NCBI RefSeq assembly: GCF_037076565.1
Contig: NZ_AP029028.1
Location: 2,790,001 to 2,854,000, forward strand
DNA: 64,000 bases
Source of the DNA: Herbaspirillum sp. DW155
Lineage (GTDB): Bacteria; Pseudomonadota; Gammaproteobacteria; Burkholderiales; Burkholderiaceae_D
Direction of reading: 5' to 3'
Below the pieces are notes generated by a model. That model did not search any database, was not told where the DNA came from, and saw only the letters and a list, made by a program, of their open reading frames with translations. Of this stretch, positions 16,592 to 24,721 are shown in pieces (the stretch's first letter is position 1; each line of letters opens with the position of its first letter). Made by a program: the position numbers and the translations under genes.

Positions 16592-17222
16592 GGCCGGAAG
16601 GGAGGATCAATCGCGTGATGCGTCCCATCCGGTAGACCGTCCGGCGGCCCCGGCCTTCAGCCGGCAGCGGCGCGACCGGACAGGGGCCGGTACGTGCGCC
16701 ATCGCTGTTGAGCGTCTCGTCGTCCTGCGCCAGTTGCGACCACAGGCCACCCTTGACCGGGTGGAACAGCCAGCGCCAGTAGCCACGGCGCGCAGCCAGT
16801 TGCATGGCGTCATGGCGGGCCTGCGGGGCATCGTCGAGTGTGACCGGATGGTCTTCGTCGCCCTCCCCGAAGGCCTGTCGGCATTGCAGGGCTTCCCCCT
16901 CTGGCGCACCGATCTGGTTGCATCCGCGGGCACGGATGCGCGTGACATCCCAGGCTCCTAGGCGCCAGGCCAGCTCCAGGACTAATTCATCGCGCAGCAG
17001 GTCGCTATACCAGGGGCCCTCCACCTTCAGCAGCGAACTCAGCACTGGTCTGACAGGGAACGATATTTCCGGCAACTGCAATGGGGTAGACCGTTGGAAG
17101 CCGTGCCAGTGCAAAAAGAGATAGAGCGGACTGTCTGCCGAGTTGGCAGCAGTAGCGCTGACCGCGTAAAGTGGCAGCCGGTTGACCTCCATTTGTGCCA
17201 TAACGTCGTCGAAGATTTTCAT
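16587..17222 (-). CDS. Hypothetical protein, 211 aa, upstream of groES
   Basis: Not recognised. Start ATG 17222 with AGGAGA seven nt upstream. The protein is soluble, Trp- and Arg-rich (FLHWHGFQRSTPLQ, LVLELAWRLGAWDVTRIRARG, RRGYWRWLFHPVKGG) and ends basic. No signal peptide or helix. It precedes groES on the same strand with a 147-nt gap that holds a heat-shock-like promoter, so it could be part of the same stress locus or an independent unit. A stress function would only be guilt by association. Confidence 0.6.
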   Translation of the reverse strand: MKIFDDVMAQMEVNRLPLYAVSATAANSADSPLYLFLHWHGFQRSTPLQLPEISFPVRPVLSSLLKVEGPWYSDLLRDELVLELAWRLGAWDVTRIRARGCNQIGAPEGEALQCRQAFGEGDEDHPVTLDDAPQARHDAMQLAARRGYWRWLFHPVKGGLWSQLAQDDETLNSDGARTGPCPVAPLPAEGRGRRTVYRMGRITRLILPSGL

Positions 17223-17396
17223 CAATCAATCTCCTGTTGAGGGACGATGGGTAATGATGCGATGAGAATTCTTGGCTATTGTAGGAGTTGATGAGTTGCC
17301 CTTTCAATCCGTTACTATGTCAATACAAGCGACAGCTTTTGGCCGTAAGTCTGACTCAGCGCTGGGGTAGTCAACTAACGTAATCAGAGACGAAAC

Positions 17397-17492
17397 TTGA
17401 AACAGATGTTGCTGGACTTAAGGAAGCTGGGATATGAAGAACCCTATGCCAGCGTGGCACTCTTCGGGAGGCAATGGAACGAGAGCAAATGA
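17397..17492 (+). pseudogene. IS21-family IstA transposase fragment
   Basis: About 31 residues, LKQMLLDLRKLGYE then SVALFGRQWNESK and a stop. The pattern LRxLGYxGSYxxVAxFxRxW is characteristic of IstA of IS21 elements. Nothing else of the element remains. Confidence 0.5.
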
Positions 17493-17591
17493 AGAGGATC
17501 AATTCTGCGAGCAAACCAACAGATATTGAATTACTTTATCCCCCCTCAACTCCGAGTCATGCGTTGTTAATTTTGCCATTTTATGCTCCGG

Positions 17592-17595
17592 CGAG
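17592..17595 (+). repeat. Target-site duplication of the IS3 element, left copy (CGAG)
   Basis: CGAG immediately before the left end; the same four bases follow the right end at 18679-18682. Length fits IS3-family duplications (3-5 bp). Confidence 0.6.
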
Positions 17596-18678
17596 TGACC
17601 TGAGACGAATTTTGTAGCCACCGGATAAGTGAGTTCTTTATGCTAACACCAAGGAGAACTCAATGAAGAAGCGATTTACGGACGAACAGATCATCAGCAT
17701 CTTGCGAGAAGCAAAGAGCAAGGAGATTGCGACGGTAGATCTGTGCAAGCGCCACAACATTACTGAGCAGACCTTTTACCGCTGGAGAAACAAGTTTGGC
17801 GGTATGGATGTCTCGGATGCCCGGCGGCTCAGAGAGCTTGAATCCGAGAACGACAAGCTCAAACGCATGGTGGTGGAACAGTTACTGGTGATTGATGGCT
17901 TGAAGGAGTTAAGCCGAAAAAAATGATGACCTCCGCCGGCCGGCGCGAAGCGCTGGAAGTCCTTACTCGTCGAGGGCAGTCGCAACGCAAGGCATGTCGT
18001 TATCTGGAACTGAGCCGGCGGGTAGCAGGTTATCAGTTGCTGCAACCTGAAAAGGATCGGAGCCTGACGCAGCAGCTCATCGCGGCATCGCAAGAGGTCC
18101 CTCGCTTCGGCAACGATATTCGGCTACCTGGAGCAACCAGGCCCAATTCGGTCTGGAGCTACGACTTTCTTCATGACCAGATGGTGGATGGACGCTCATT
18201 GAAGATGCTGTGCGTGATCGATGAATACACCAGGGAATGCCTGGCTATAGAAGTTGCTGCCAGTCTGCGCTCCCTGGATGTCATCCTGACACTCTCGCGA
18301 TTGATGCGGTTACATGGAAAGCCAGCCTACGTTCGGTCGGACAACGGAGCCGAGTTCACAGCGGCCAAGGTCATGCGCTGGCTGCGGGATGCCTCCGTTG
18401 GCCCCGCCTTCATTGCGCCAGGCAGTCCATGGCAGAACGGATTCGTAGAAAGCTTCAATGGCAAACTGCGTGACGAACTGCTTAACCGAGAGTGGTTCCG
18501 CAGCCGGGCAGAGGCAAAAGTGCTGATCGAAAGATGGCGTCAGTTCTACAACGAGCGCAGGCCGCATAGCGCACATAACTACCAAGCTCCAGCTACGGTC
18601 CGTCGAGCCTGGCTGGAATCGAATATGATCGACAACCGACTCACTGCCCGAATGGCTACAAATTACAGACGCAGGTCA
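17596..18678 (+). mobile_element. IS3-family insertion sequence, 1083 bp, internally deleted
   Basis: Terminal repeats: left TGACCTGAGACGAATTTTGT continuing AGCCACCGG; right end, read inverted, TGACCTGCGTCTGTAATTTG continuing TAGCCATTCGG. Both ends are flanked by CGAG. It holds orfA and orfB overlapping by ATGA after a run of seven A (17917-17923), the usual -1 frameshift signal. Compared with what I recall of related elements (about 1.2 kb), it is short by roughly the 130 bp missing from orfB. Confidence 0.8.
17663..17926 (+). CDS. IS3-family transposase OrfA
   Basis: 87 residues: helix-turn-helix ([35 protein letters not shown]) followed by a leucine-zipper-like stretch ([20 protein letters not shown]). 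It binds the IS ends and, by -1 frameshifting at A7, should be fused to OrfB to form the active transposase. Good ribosome site AAGGAG. Intact. Confidence 0.9.
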   Translation: MKKRFTDEQIISILREAKSKEIATVDLCKRHNITEQTFYRWRNKFGGMDVSDARRLRELESENDKLKRMVVEQLLVIDGLKELSRKK

Positions 18679-18780
18679 CGAGTCCCCTTTTTTCGGATGT
18701 CATATTTTAGGAGAAATAAGCAATCATGCCTGTCCCAGTCGAATACAGCCGCGCATCCGATATCTTCTACGAATTTTTAG
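17923..18780 (+). pseudogene. IS3-family transposase OrfB with in-frame deletion and lost stop
   Basis: The frame starts normally ([18 protein letters not shown]) but jumps at about 18110 from EVPRFG straight to [19 protein letters not shown]. Related OrfB proteins carry about 43 more residues here (the YRR..WLE..RVWRIWR linker region). The DDE core after the gap is intact: Asp in VWSYDFLHD, Asp in VRSDNGAEF, Glu in [13 protein letters not shown]. Downstream the frame has no stop before the right terminal repeat and reads through it into flanking DNA. The protein is probably inactive or poorly active. Confidence 0.8.
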
Positions 18781-19157
18781 TCGAGGTGCGTGACGCTGCC
18801 GACCTGTGGAGTACGCACGTTACCTACACAATGGTAGAGGGGGTCTTGCACACATTCCGACGCCGCCTGACGCCTCAGCAGACAATTTCTTTTGCCGAGC
18901 TGCTGCCGGTATGTCTGCGTTCCGTGCTTATCGAACGCTGGGATTTATCTGAACCAACGTCCGCTTTCGGTAACAGCGCTAGCATGATTGATGAAGTACG
19001 TGCGCTGCGCTCGCGCCACAACTTCTCTCCCGATAACGCTATAGCGGTAGTGTCCAACGCTATCCTCAAATACGTTGATCAAGAGCGTTTCTTTGCCTTC
19101 TTAGCCGAGTTACCACCAGGTGCTGTCGAGTTTTGGACAGGGAGGGCGCACGGATAG
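18726..19157 (+). CDS. DUF2267 domain protein
   Basis: 143 residues matching the DUF2267 layout: [37 protein letters not shown] in the first half and a second helical unit ([12 protein letters not shown]) with [20 protein letters not shown] at the end. Soluble, all-helical, function unknown; such genes are found in stress-related gene groups. The IS3 right end lies 48 bp upstream, so the native promoter may be gone. AGGAG is 11 nt before the ATG. The 3' end of IS orfB overlaps its first codons in another frame. Confidence 0.75.
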   Translation: MPVPVEYSRASDIFYEFLVEVRDAADLWSTHVTYTMVEGVLHTFRRRLTPQQTISFAELLPVCLRSVLIERWDLSEPTSAFGNSASMIDEVRALRSRHNFSPDNAIAVVSNAILKYVDQERFFAFLAELPPGAVEFWTGRAHG

Positions 19158-19345
19158 TCGCTATTCAGCCAAAGATAGCTTTAAGGGTATACCTAAACGC
19201 ACAGCCAGTAGCCATAAAAGCGTCTAAAGTAAAGTCGTCTATGTTTATTGTGGACAGCGGTGACGCCTGCTGCTGTGTGATTTTAAGTTGATTCACCACT
19301 TCATTCGGCGGCTATTCTTTCTCCTGAATTCGCCGACGGATATGA
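19158..19345. other. Non-coding stretch at the right edge of the accessory region
   Basis: AT-richer, no gene. It ends at the TGA (19343-19345) that closes the frame of the following ctaG-like gene; the composition changes to GC-rich host DNA here. Confidence 0.5.
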
Positions 19346-19375
19346 ATCGCAATTTCGGAGGCATGGCTGTGGTCT

Positions 19376-20140
19376 TTGCTGCTGTTGAGTCTTGCGATGT
19401 ACTGGCTGGGCAGTCTGCGACTGCACAGGGCGGGACGCGTCCAGCCTGGCCGGGTGGCCAGCTTTGTCGCAGGCTGGCTATGCCTGTCGGCGGCGTTGCT
19501 CTCGCCCATTGATGCGGCCGGGGCGGTCTCCTTTGCGGCCCATATGGTCCAGCACGAACTGCTGATGATCGTCGCCGCGCCCCTGCTCATCGCCGGCAGG
19601 CCGGCGCGCACCTGGCTGTGGTCGCTTGCGCCGGGCTGGCGCAAGCCGGTCGGGCGCTGGTTCGGCAGCCAGCGGTCACTGCAGTGGCTACGCGGCGCGA
19701 GCCGGCCGCTGCCGGCCTGGACGCTGCATTTCCTGGCGGTATGGGGCTGGCATGTGCCGTTCTGCTTCCAGGCGGCGTTGCGACATGAGGCGGTGCACAT
19801 TGCCCAGCATGCCAGTTTCTTCATCTCGGCATTGCTGTTCTGGTGGAGCGTGCTGGCCAAGTGGCGCCGCGCGGAGCCTGATCGCGGCGCGATGTTCTAT
19901 CTCTTCACCACCATGATGCACACCAGCGCGCTGGGCGCCCTGCTGGCCCTGTCGACGCGGCTGTGGTATCCCGCCTACGGGACGCTGCCCTGGCAGCTCG
20001 GCCTGTCGCCGCTGGAAGACCAGCAACTGGGCGGTTTGATCATGTGGATACCGGGTGCGCTGAGCTATGTGGTGGTGGCGCTGGTACTGTGCGCACGCTG
20101 GCTGATGGGAGGGGAACGTGAAGTCCTGCCGCGTCCCTGA
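19376..20140 (+). CDS. CtaG-like cytochrome c oxidase assembly protein (caa3 type), 5' end doubtful
   Basis: About 254 residues, six to seven membrane helices, with the family's His-rich positions: AAHMVQHELLMIVAAPLLIAG, LHFLAVWGWHVPF, VHIAQHASFFISALLFWW, TTMMHTSALGALLAL, EDQQLGGLIMW. The family (pfam Caa3_CtaG) assists copper or heme insertion into oxidases. No ATG fits: the frame is open back to a TGA at 19343 and reads IAISEAWLWSLLLL before the TTG at 19376, and WLWSLL looks like the native first helix. I infer that the 5' end was lost at the junction with foreign DNA. Two cytochrome c genes follow. Confidence 0.8.
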   Translation: MLLLSLAMYWLGSLRLHRAGRVQPGRVASFVAGWLCLSAALLSPIDAAGAVSFAAHMVQHELLMIVAAPLLIAGRPARTWLWSLAPGWRKPVGRWFGSQRSLQWLRGASRPLPAWTLHFLAVWGWHVPFCFQAALRHEAVHIAQHASFFISALLFWWSVLAKWRRAEPDRGAMFYLFTTMMHTSALGALLALSTRLWYPAYGTLPWQLGLSPLEDQQLGGLIMWIPGALSYVVVALVLCARWLMGGEREVLPRP

Positions 20141-20498
20141 TCTGCTCGTGCCGTTGTTGCTGGCGCTGTGTTGCGGCCCGGCGCTGGCTGGCAGCCCCGA
20201 CAGTGACGCCATTGCCCGTGGCCGCCGCCTGCTGGCCGAGCGCGGCTGCGCGGCCTGCCATCGCATCCCCGGCGTGGCGCCCTCGGGCAGCCTGACCGGA
20301 CCGCCGCTGGAGCATGCGGCCCGCAGCAGCTACATTGCCGGCATCCTCCCGACCAATGAACGGAACATGGTGCGCTGGATCATGCACCCGCGCGCCATCC
20401 ACCCGGACAGTGCCATGCCGGAACTGGGCATCACCGCCGACGAAGCCGCGGCCATGAGTGCCTACCTGCTGCAGAAGCGACCGGGAGGTGCCCCATGA
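20118..20498 (+). CDS. Mono-heme cytochrome c, secreted
   Basis: 126 residues from GTG 20118 (GGGAGGGG just upstream), overlapping ctaG by 23 nt. Signal peptide LLVPLLLALCCGPALAG, heme motif CAACH (about residue 44) and a distal Met ligand in SAMPELGIT. A class I cytochrome c, periplasmic. It matches cytochromes next to cytochrome c oxidase genes and would feed electrons to the oxidase. The 4-nt overlap with the next gene indicates one operon. Confidence 0.85.
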   Translation: MKSCRVPDLLVPLLLALCCGPALAGSPDSDAIARGRRLLAERGCAACHRIPGVAPSGSLTGPPLEHAARSSYIAGILPTNERNMVRWIMHPRAIHPDSAMPELGITADEAAAMSAYLLQKRPGGAP

Positions 20499-21310
20499 AG
20501 CGCCGTCTGCACCGGGCGCTGCTGGCCGGCCTCGCATTGATTTTGCTGGGTGCGGCGGCAGTGCTGGTCTGGAGCGGCGCGTACAACGTCAGCGCGGTGA
20601 CGCAACACTGGTCCCCCGTCTTCAAGCTGATGGAATACGCAATGCGCCAGTCGGTACACCGCCACGCGCAGCAGATCGTGACGCCCGCGCTCGATGCTCC
20701 CGACATGGCCACGGCCGGGGCACGGCACTATGAACGATTCTGCGTGCAGTGCCATGGCGCGCCGGGCCGTGCGCCCGACACCGCCGCGCTGTCGATGCAG
20801 CCAGTGCCGGGGCCCTTGAGCGCGGCGGCGCGCAAGTGGCAGTTGCGCGAGCTGTACTGGATCGTCAGCAACGGCATCAAGATGACGGGCATGCCGGCCT
20901 GGCAGGCCCACCTGAGCGAACAGGAGCGATGGGAAGTCGTTGCCTATCTGCGGACCATGCCGGGCCAGCTGCCAGCGGTACAGACCGTGCCGACTGATGC
21001 ACAGCCAATCCCGGCTCAGGGCGACATCGAGCGCGGCCGTACGGCGTTGACGCAATATGCCTGCCAGTCCTGCCATCGCATCCCGGGCGTGGTGGGTGCA
21101 CCGATCGATGTGGGGCCGGCATTGGATTCCATGGGCAGCCTGGCCTACATTTCCGGCACGCTGGTCAATACGCCGGAGAATCTGGCGCGCTGGATCCGGC
21201 ACCCCAAGCGCTACAAGCCCAACGGGGCCATGCCCGAGCTGGGCGTGCGCCCCGCAGATGCGGCCGACATGAGCGCTTACCTGCGCTGGGCCGACCGCAA
21301 CACGCGTTAG
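20495..21310 (+). CDS. Di-heme cytochrome c, membrane-anchored or secreted
   Basis: 271 residues. An N-terminal helix (ALLAGLALILLGAAAVLVW) is either a signal peptide or an anchor. Two heme motifs, CVQCH (about 84) and CQSCH (about 190), each followed by a Met ligand (KMTGMPAW; GAMPELGVR). The second domain closely resembles the preceding mono-heme protein (CHRIPGV, YISGTLVNTPENLARWI), suggesting duplication and fusion. Electron carrier for a terminal oxidase whose subunit genes are not in the window. Confidence 0.85.
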   Translation: MKRRLHRALLAGLALILLGAAAVLVWSGAYNVSAVTQHWSPVFKLMEYAMRQSVHRHAQQIVTPALDAPDMATAGARHYERFCVQCHGAPGRAPDTAALSMQPVPGPLSAAARKWQLRELYWIVSNGIKMTGMPAWQAHLSEQERWEVVAYLRTMPGQLPAVQTVPTDAQPIPAQGDIERGRTALTQYACQSCHRIPGVVGAPIDVGPALDSMGSLAYISGTLVNTPENLARWIRHPKRYKPNGAMPELGVRPADAADMSAYLRWADRNTR

Positions 21311-21420
21311 CTATGACCGGAGAAATGAAACACCCCCAGCAGGAACATGCCGCCAATGATGGCCAGCACGATGATGCCGCCCACAATGGCGATGGCGGTC
21401 TTGGGCTTGCGGTCGGACAT
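21307..21420 (-). CDS. Small single-helix membrane protein, 37 aa
   Basis: MSDRKPKTA followed by a single hydrophobic helix (IAIVGGIIVLAIIGGMFLLG) and VFHFSGHS. AAGGAG lies 9 nt before ATG 21420, better support than for the longer upstream frame. The stop overlaps the cytochrome gene's stop by 4 nt on the other strand. Too short for most gene finders. Function unknown. Confidence 0.6.
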   Translation of the reverse strand: MSDRKPKTAIAIVGGIIVLAIIGGMFLLGVFHFSGHS

Positions 21421-21649
21421 GGAAAAGTCTCCTTGGCGCGGCCGATGCCCGTCGGTAAGGGCAACTCGGTCCACAGTCGAAATTAGCAAATGAGCCAGCC
21501 GTTCGGCATAGGTCATTGCCTGCTCCACTGCCCCCGTCTCGCTGTCAGCGGCGTGGGAATGCAGGAAGTCACGGACCAGCTGGCTAGAACGCAGCGTGCG
21601 TAATGCAATCCATCTCTCTATAAACCACGACAAACACAGGAAAACGACG

Positions 21650-22153
21650 ATGAAAGACGACTACGCGACATTGGGACACCTGCTCTGCCAGCGCGGCCTG
21701 CGCCTGGTGACGGCAGAATCCTGCACGGCCGGCATGGTGGCAGCCGCCCTGGGCGATGTGGAAGGCTGCGGCCAGTGGCTCGAAGGCGCCTTCGTCACCT
21801 ATACCGAAGAGGCCAAGGAACGCATGCTCGGCGTGGCCCCCGCCGACATGCAGCGCTACGGCCTGACCAGTGAAGAGATCGCCGAACGCATGGCCCGGGG
21901 TGCCTTGCGCGGAAGTGCCGCCGCCCTGGCCATCTCCAACACCGGCGTGGCCGGCCCCGACGATGCGCCCGACGGCACCCCGGCCGGAACGGTGTGCTTT
22001 GCCTGGGTCTTGCACGAAGGCGACTGGCAGACCATCCGCACCGCCACCCGGCGCTTCTCAGGGGACCGCAAGGCGGTGCGCGAACAGGCCAGCGAATTTT
22101 CCATCAGCCAGGCCCTGCAGTTGCTGCGCTCCCCGCCCCTGCGCAGCGACTGA
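21650..22153 (+). CDS. pncC: CinA C-terminal family nicotinamide-nucleotide amidohydrolase
   Basis: 167 residues, the length of stand-alone PncC. Motifs: LVTAESCTAGMVAAALG near the N-terminus with the family Ser, EGAFVTYTEEAKERMLGV, and SNTGVAGPDDAPDGTPAGTV. The family hydrolyses NMN to nicotinate mononucleotide and ammonia in pyridine-nucleotide recycling. ATG 21650 is chosen because AGGA precedes it and the upstream 18 codons do not match the family. Confidence 0.85.
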   Translation: MKDDYATLGHLLCQRGLRLVTAESCTAGMVAAALGDVEGCGQWLEGAFVTYTEEAKERMLGVAPADMQRYGLTSEEIAERMARGALRGSAAALAISNTGVAGPDDAPDGTPAGTVCFAWVLHEGDWQTIRTATRRFSGDRKAVREQASEFSISQALQLLRSPPLRSD

Positions 22154-22155
22154 AC

Positions 22156-23175
22156 TCAGCGTCCCCTGCGGCCCGCGAGTTTGCCGGCCACCAGGCAGGC
22201 CACGCCCAATACCGCCAGGCGCGACAGCATCGGCGCCTGTGCGCTGGCCCAGGTATAGGGCGAGAAAGGCAGCACATGCTGTTCGTTCCCGCGCTCGGCC
22301 ACGGCCGGTTGCGGGCCATTCGCATGGAGACGGCCACTGTCGCCGCTGGCCGGACGGTCACTGCGCTGCTGCGAGAACATGCACGTCTTGAGGTAGTAAT
22401 CCATCACTGCTGGCGCGCATTGATTGGCCGACGACACCAGCCGCGAAGCCGCACCCACGTACAGATCGCGGCGCGGGTTTTGCGCGGCGATCAGGATGGC
22501 CTCGGCGGCGATGGACGGGGCATAGACTGGCGGCGGCAGCTTGGGCTGCACATCCATGTAGTTTTTGGCGTGGCGCGTGAACGGGGTGTCCATCGCCGCC
22601 GGCTTGATCAGCGTGACCGACACTGCAGCCCCCTCCTCGGCCAGCTCCACCCGCAGGGAATCCGTAAATCCCTTGACCGCATGCTTGGACGCCGAATACG
22701 CGCCCTGCAGCGGCACGGCCACGTCCGAAAGCTCACTGCCCAGGTTGATCAGCGCCGCGCCTTGCGCATTCGCCTTCAGGTGCGGCAAGGCGGCCAGACT
22801 GCCGTTGACCACACCCCAGTAGTTGGTCTCGAAGAGACGGCGGTGATCCTCAAGGCTGACCTCTTCATGGCTGCCGAAGATGGAGACGCCGGCATTGTTG
22901 ATCCAGGTATCGATCTGTCCGAAGCGCTCCACGGCGCGGGCGGCCACAGCCTGCAAGGCGCTGAAGTCGGCCACATCGGCCGTCACGCAGAGCACGCGCT
23001 GGCCCGCTGCATCCAGTTCGGCGGCCACGCGTTCGAGCGCCTGTTCATCGCGCGCCAGCAGCACCAGGCGCGCACCCCGCGCGGCGGCCAGGCGGGCGGT
23101 CGCCAGGCCGATGCCGCTGGTGGCGCCGGTGATGACGATGGTCTGGTCGGCGATGTTCTTGAGCTGGCAGCGCAT
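22156..23175 (-). CDS. Short-chain dehydrogenase/reductase with C-terminal extension
   Basis: 339 residues from ATG 23175 (AAGGAG upstream). Classical SDR core: TGATSGIG nucleotide motif (about 15), NNAGV (about 93), catalytic Ser in LGSELSDVA, and YSASKHA (Tyr-x-x-x-Lys). The core ends near residue 250; about 90 further residues include a polar stretch and a final hydrophobic helix (MLSRLAVLGVACLVAGKLAG), so the protein may be membrane-tethered. Substrate unknown. Convergent with pncC, stops 2 nt apart. Confidence 0.85.
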   Translation of the reverse strand: MRCQLKNIADQTIVITGATSGIGLATARLAAARGARLVLLARDEQALERVAAELDAAGQRVLCVTADVADFSALQAVAARAVERFGQIDTWINNAGVSIFGSHEEVSLEDHRRLFETNYWGVVNGSLAALPHLKANAQGAALINLGSELSDVAVPLQGAYSASKHAVKGFTDSLRVELAEEGAAVSVTLIKPAAMDTPFTRHAKNYMDVQPKLPPPVYAPSIAAEAILIAAQNPRRDLYVGAASRLVSSANQCAPAVMDYYLKTCMFSQQRSDRPASGDSGRLHANGPQPAVAERGNEQHVLPFSPYTWASAQAPMLSRLAVLGVACLVAGKLAGRRGR

Positions 23176-23418
23176 GATGGATCTCCTTGAGGAAGTCAAA
23201 GGGACCAGCATAGGGAGCACCGTGCACCGCCACTATCGGCGGCCGCCGTGCGGCGGGGGTATGGGCGGATGTCAGTCATGCAGGCATCCATGAAGATGAG
23301 CCGGACCGCGCGGACCGAATGCGAATTGCCCTCATTTTCGCTAATTGTCGTGGCCTTTGCGGCAGCACGGCCCTAGAATCTGCGCCATTCCGCAACCCGG
23401 CAACTGAACTGAAGCACC

Positions 23419-24114
23419 ATGGCCAAATTCCATCTCGAACATCACAAGGTCGACGCCATCTCCTGGCTGCGCGCCGCCGTCCTCGGTGCCAACGACGGCA
23501 TCGTCTCCACTGCCAGCCTGCTGGTCGGCGTGGTCGCTGCCAACGCCAGCCATGAAAGCGTCCTGCTGACCGGCGTGGCCGGACTGCTCGCGGGCGCCAT
23601 GTCGATGGCCACGGGCGAATACGTGTCCGTGCATTCGCAGGCCGATAGCGAACATGCGGCCCTGAGCCAGGAACGCGAGGAACTGGCCACCGATCCCGAA
23701 GGCGAACACCGTGAACTGATGGGCATCTACATGCGCCGTGGCCTGAACCAGGAAACCGCGCATCAGGTCGCCACCCAACTGATGGCCCACGACGCCCTGG
23801 ACGCCCATGCCCGCGATGAACTGGGCATCTCGGAGACCACCGCCGCACGCCCGGTCCAGGCGGCCATCGTCTCGGCGCTGAGCTTTGCGGTGGGCGCCGC
23901 CTTGCCGCTGGCCGTGGTCTTGCTGGCCCCGGCCGCCACCCTGCTGCCGGCCATCGTCGTTGCGGCCCTGCTCTCCCTGGCGGTCCTCGGGGCGGTGGCA
24001 GCCAAGACGGGGGGCGCCAATCTGTGGAAGGGCGCCTTGCGCGTGAGCGTGTGGAGCTCACTGGCGATGGGCTGCACGGCGGCCATCGGTTCCTTCTTCG
24101 GCGCCACGCTTTAG
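23419..24114 (+). CDS. VIT1/CCC1-family iron/manganese transporter
   Basis: 231 residues. The N-terminal helix region LRAAVLGANDGIVSTASLLVG is the VIT family signature; AGAMSMATGEYVSVHSQAD follows. A cytosolic acidic/His segment (about 75-140) would carry the metal-binding helices, and three helices close the protein. Members move Fe2+ or Mn2+ out of the cytosol. Stand-alone gene; no Fur box seen nearby. Confidence 0.85.
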   Translation: MAKFHLEHHKVDAISWLRAAVLGANDGIVSTASLLVGVVAANASHESVLLTGVAGLLAGAMSMATGEYVSVHSQADSEHAALSQEREELATDPEGEHRELMGIYMRRGLNQETAHQVATQLMAHDALDAHARDELGISETTAARPVQAAIVSALSFAVGAALPLAVVLLAPAATLLPAIVVAALLSLAVLGAVAAKTGGANLWKGALRVSVWSSLAMGCTAAIGSFFGATL

Positions 24115-24130
24115 CAATTCATGGCCCGGC

Positions 24131-24544
24131 TCACAGCCAGCCCAGCCATTGTCCCCAGACCAGCTGGCCCAGGTAGCGCGACGGCAACAGCGTGAAAGCG
24201 CCAGCCACCACGCACGCGCCGATGTAGACGCGCAGCATGGTGCGCCGGTGCGTCGTGATATCTCCGCGCATCACCGCAGAAATCCCGCGATAGAGCAGGA
24301 AGGCCGTGCCGGGTACCAATAGGTGCAATGGCGTATAGCCGGCGATGTTGGGCAGGTCATGCGAGCGGATGAAGACCGCCGAGCAGACCGTTGCCACCAT
24401 GCAGGTGAACCAGGCGTAGCCCAGCGCGCGGTGCCAGCGCGGCCGCACGGTGCGGGCAAGCCTGGTCCAGAAGGCGAAGGGACCGATGAGGACGGCCGCA
24501 AGGGCGGCACTCAGATGGATGGCGATGACGGGCGTGAGCGACAT
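24131..24544 (-). CDS. DUF2306 family membrane protein
   Basis: 137 residues, four helices. Family-like residues: AIHLSAALAAVLIGPFAF, RPRWHRALGYAWFTCM (His on helix 2), HLLVPGTAFLL and HRRTMLRVYIGA. DUF2306 proteins have no assigned role; the paired His residues suggest heme or metal binding, which is inference. Convergent with the VIT gene. Confidence 0.7.
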   Translation of the reverse strand: MSLTPVIAIHLSAALAAVLIGPFAFWTRLARTVRPRWHRALGYAWFTCMVATVCSAVFIRSHDLPNIAGYTPLHLLVPGTAFLLYRGISAVMRGDITTHRRTMLRVYIGACVVAGAFTLLPSRYLGQLVWGQWLGWL

Positions 24545-24721
24545 GGCAGGCTTTCAGCAAATCGATGGGGAGATTGTGCTGAGGGGCCTGGCAGGAAGGA
24601 AGCGGGATGCGACGAAACGCTGCTTCGGCGGGGTGAAGTGCCGTTACCTGCCCAGGAACGGAAACCCGGTACGTACCAAGTCGACGCCTGCGGGGGATTG
24701 GCGCCTTCAGAAGTACGGCCG

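Larger units (their letters stand above)
17223..17595. other. Non-coding, AT-rich, with IS remnants
   Basis: No intact gene. Contains an IstA scrap at 17397-17492 and then an AT-rich flank (GTTGTTAATTTTGCC) up to the IS3 insertion. This composition differs from the GC-rich neighbours and fits repeated insertion and decay. Confidence 0.5.

Noticed and set aside
21421..21633. Longer 108-aa version of the small membrane protein
   Set aside because: The strong ribosome site is positioned for ATG 21420, and the upstream part does not resemble a signal or domain.
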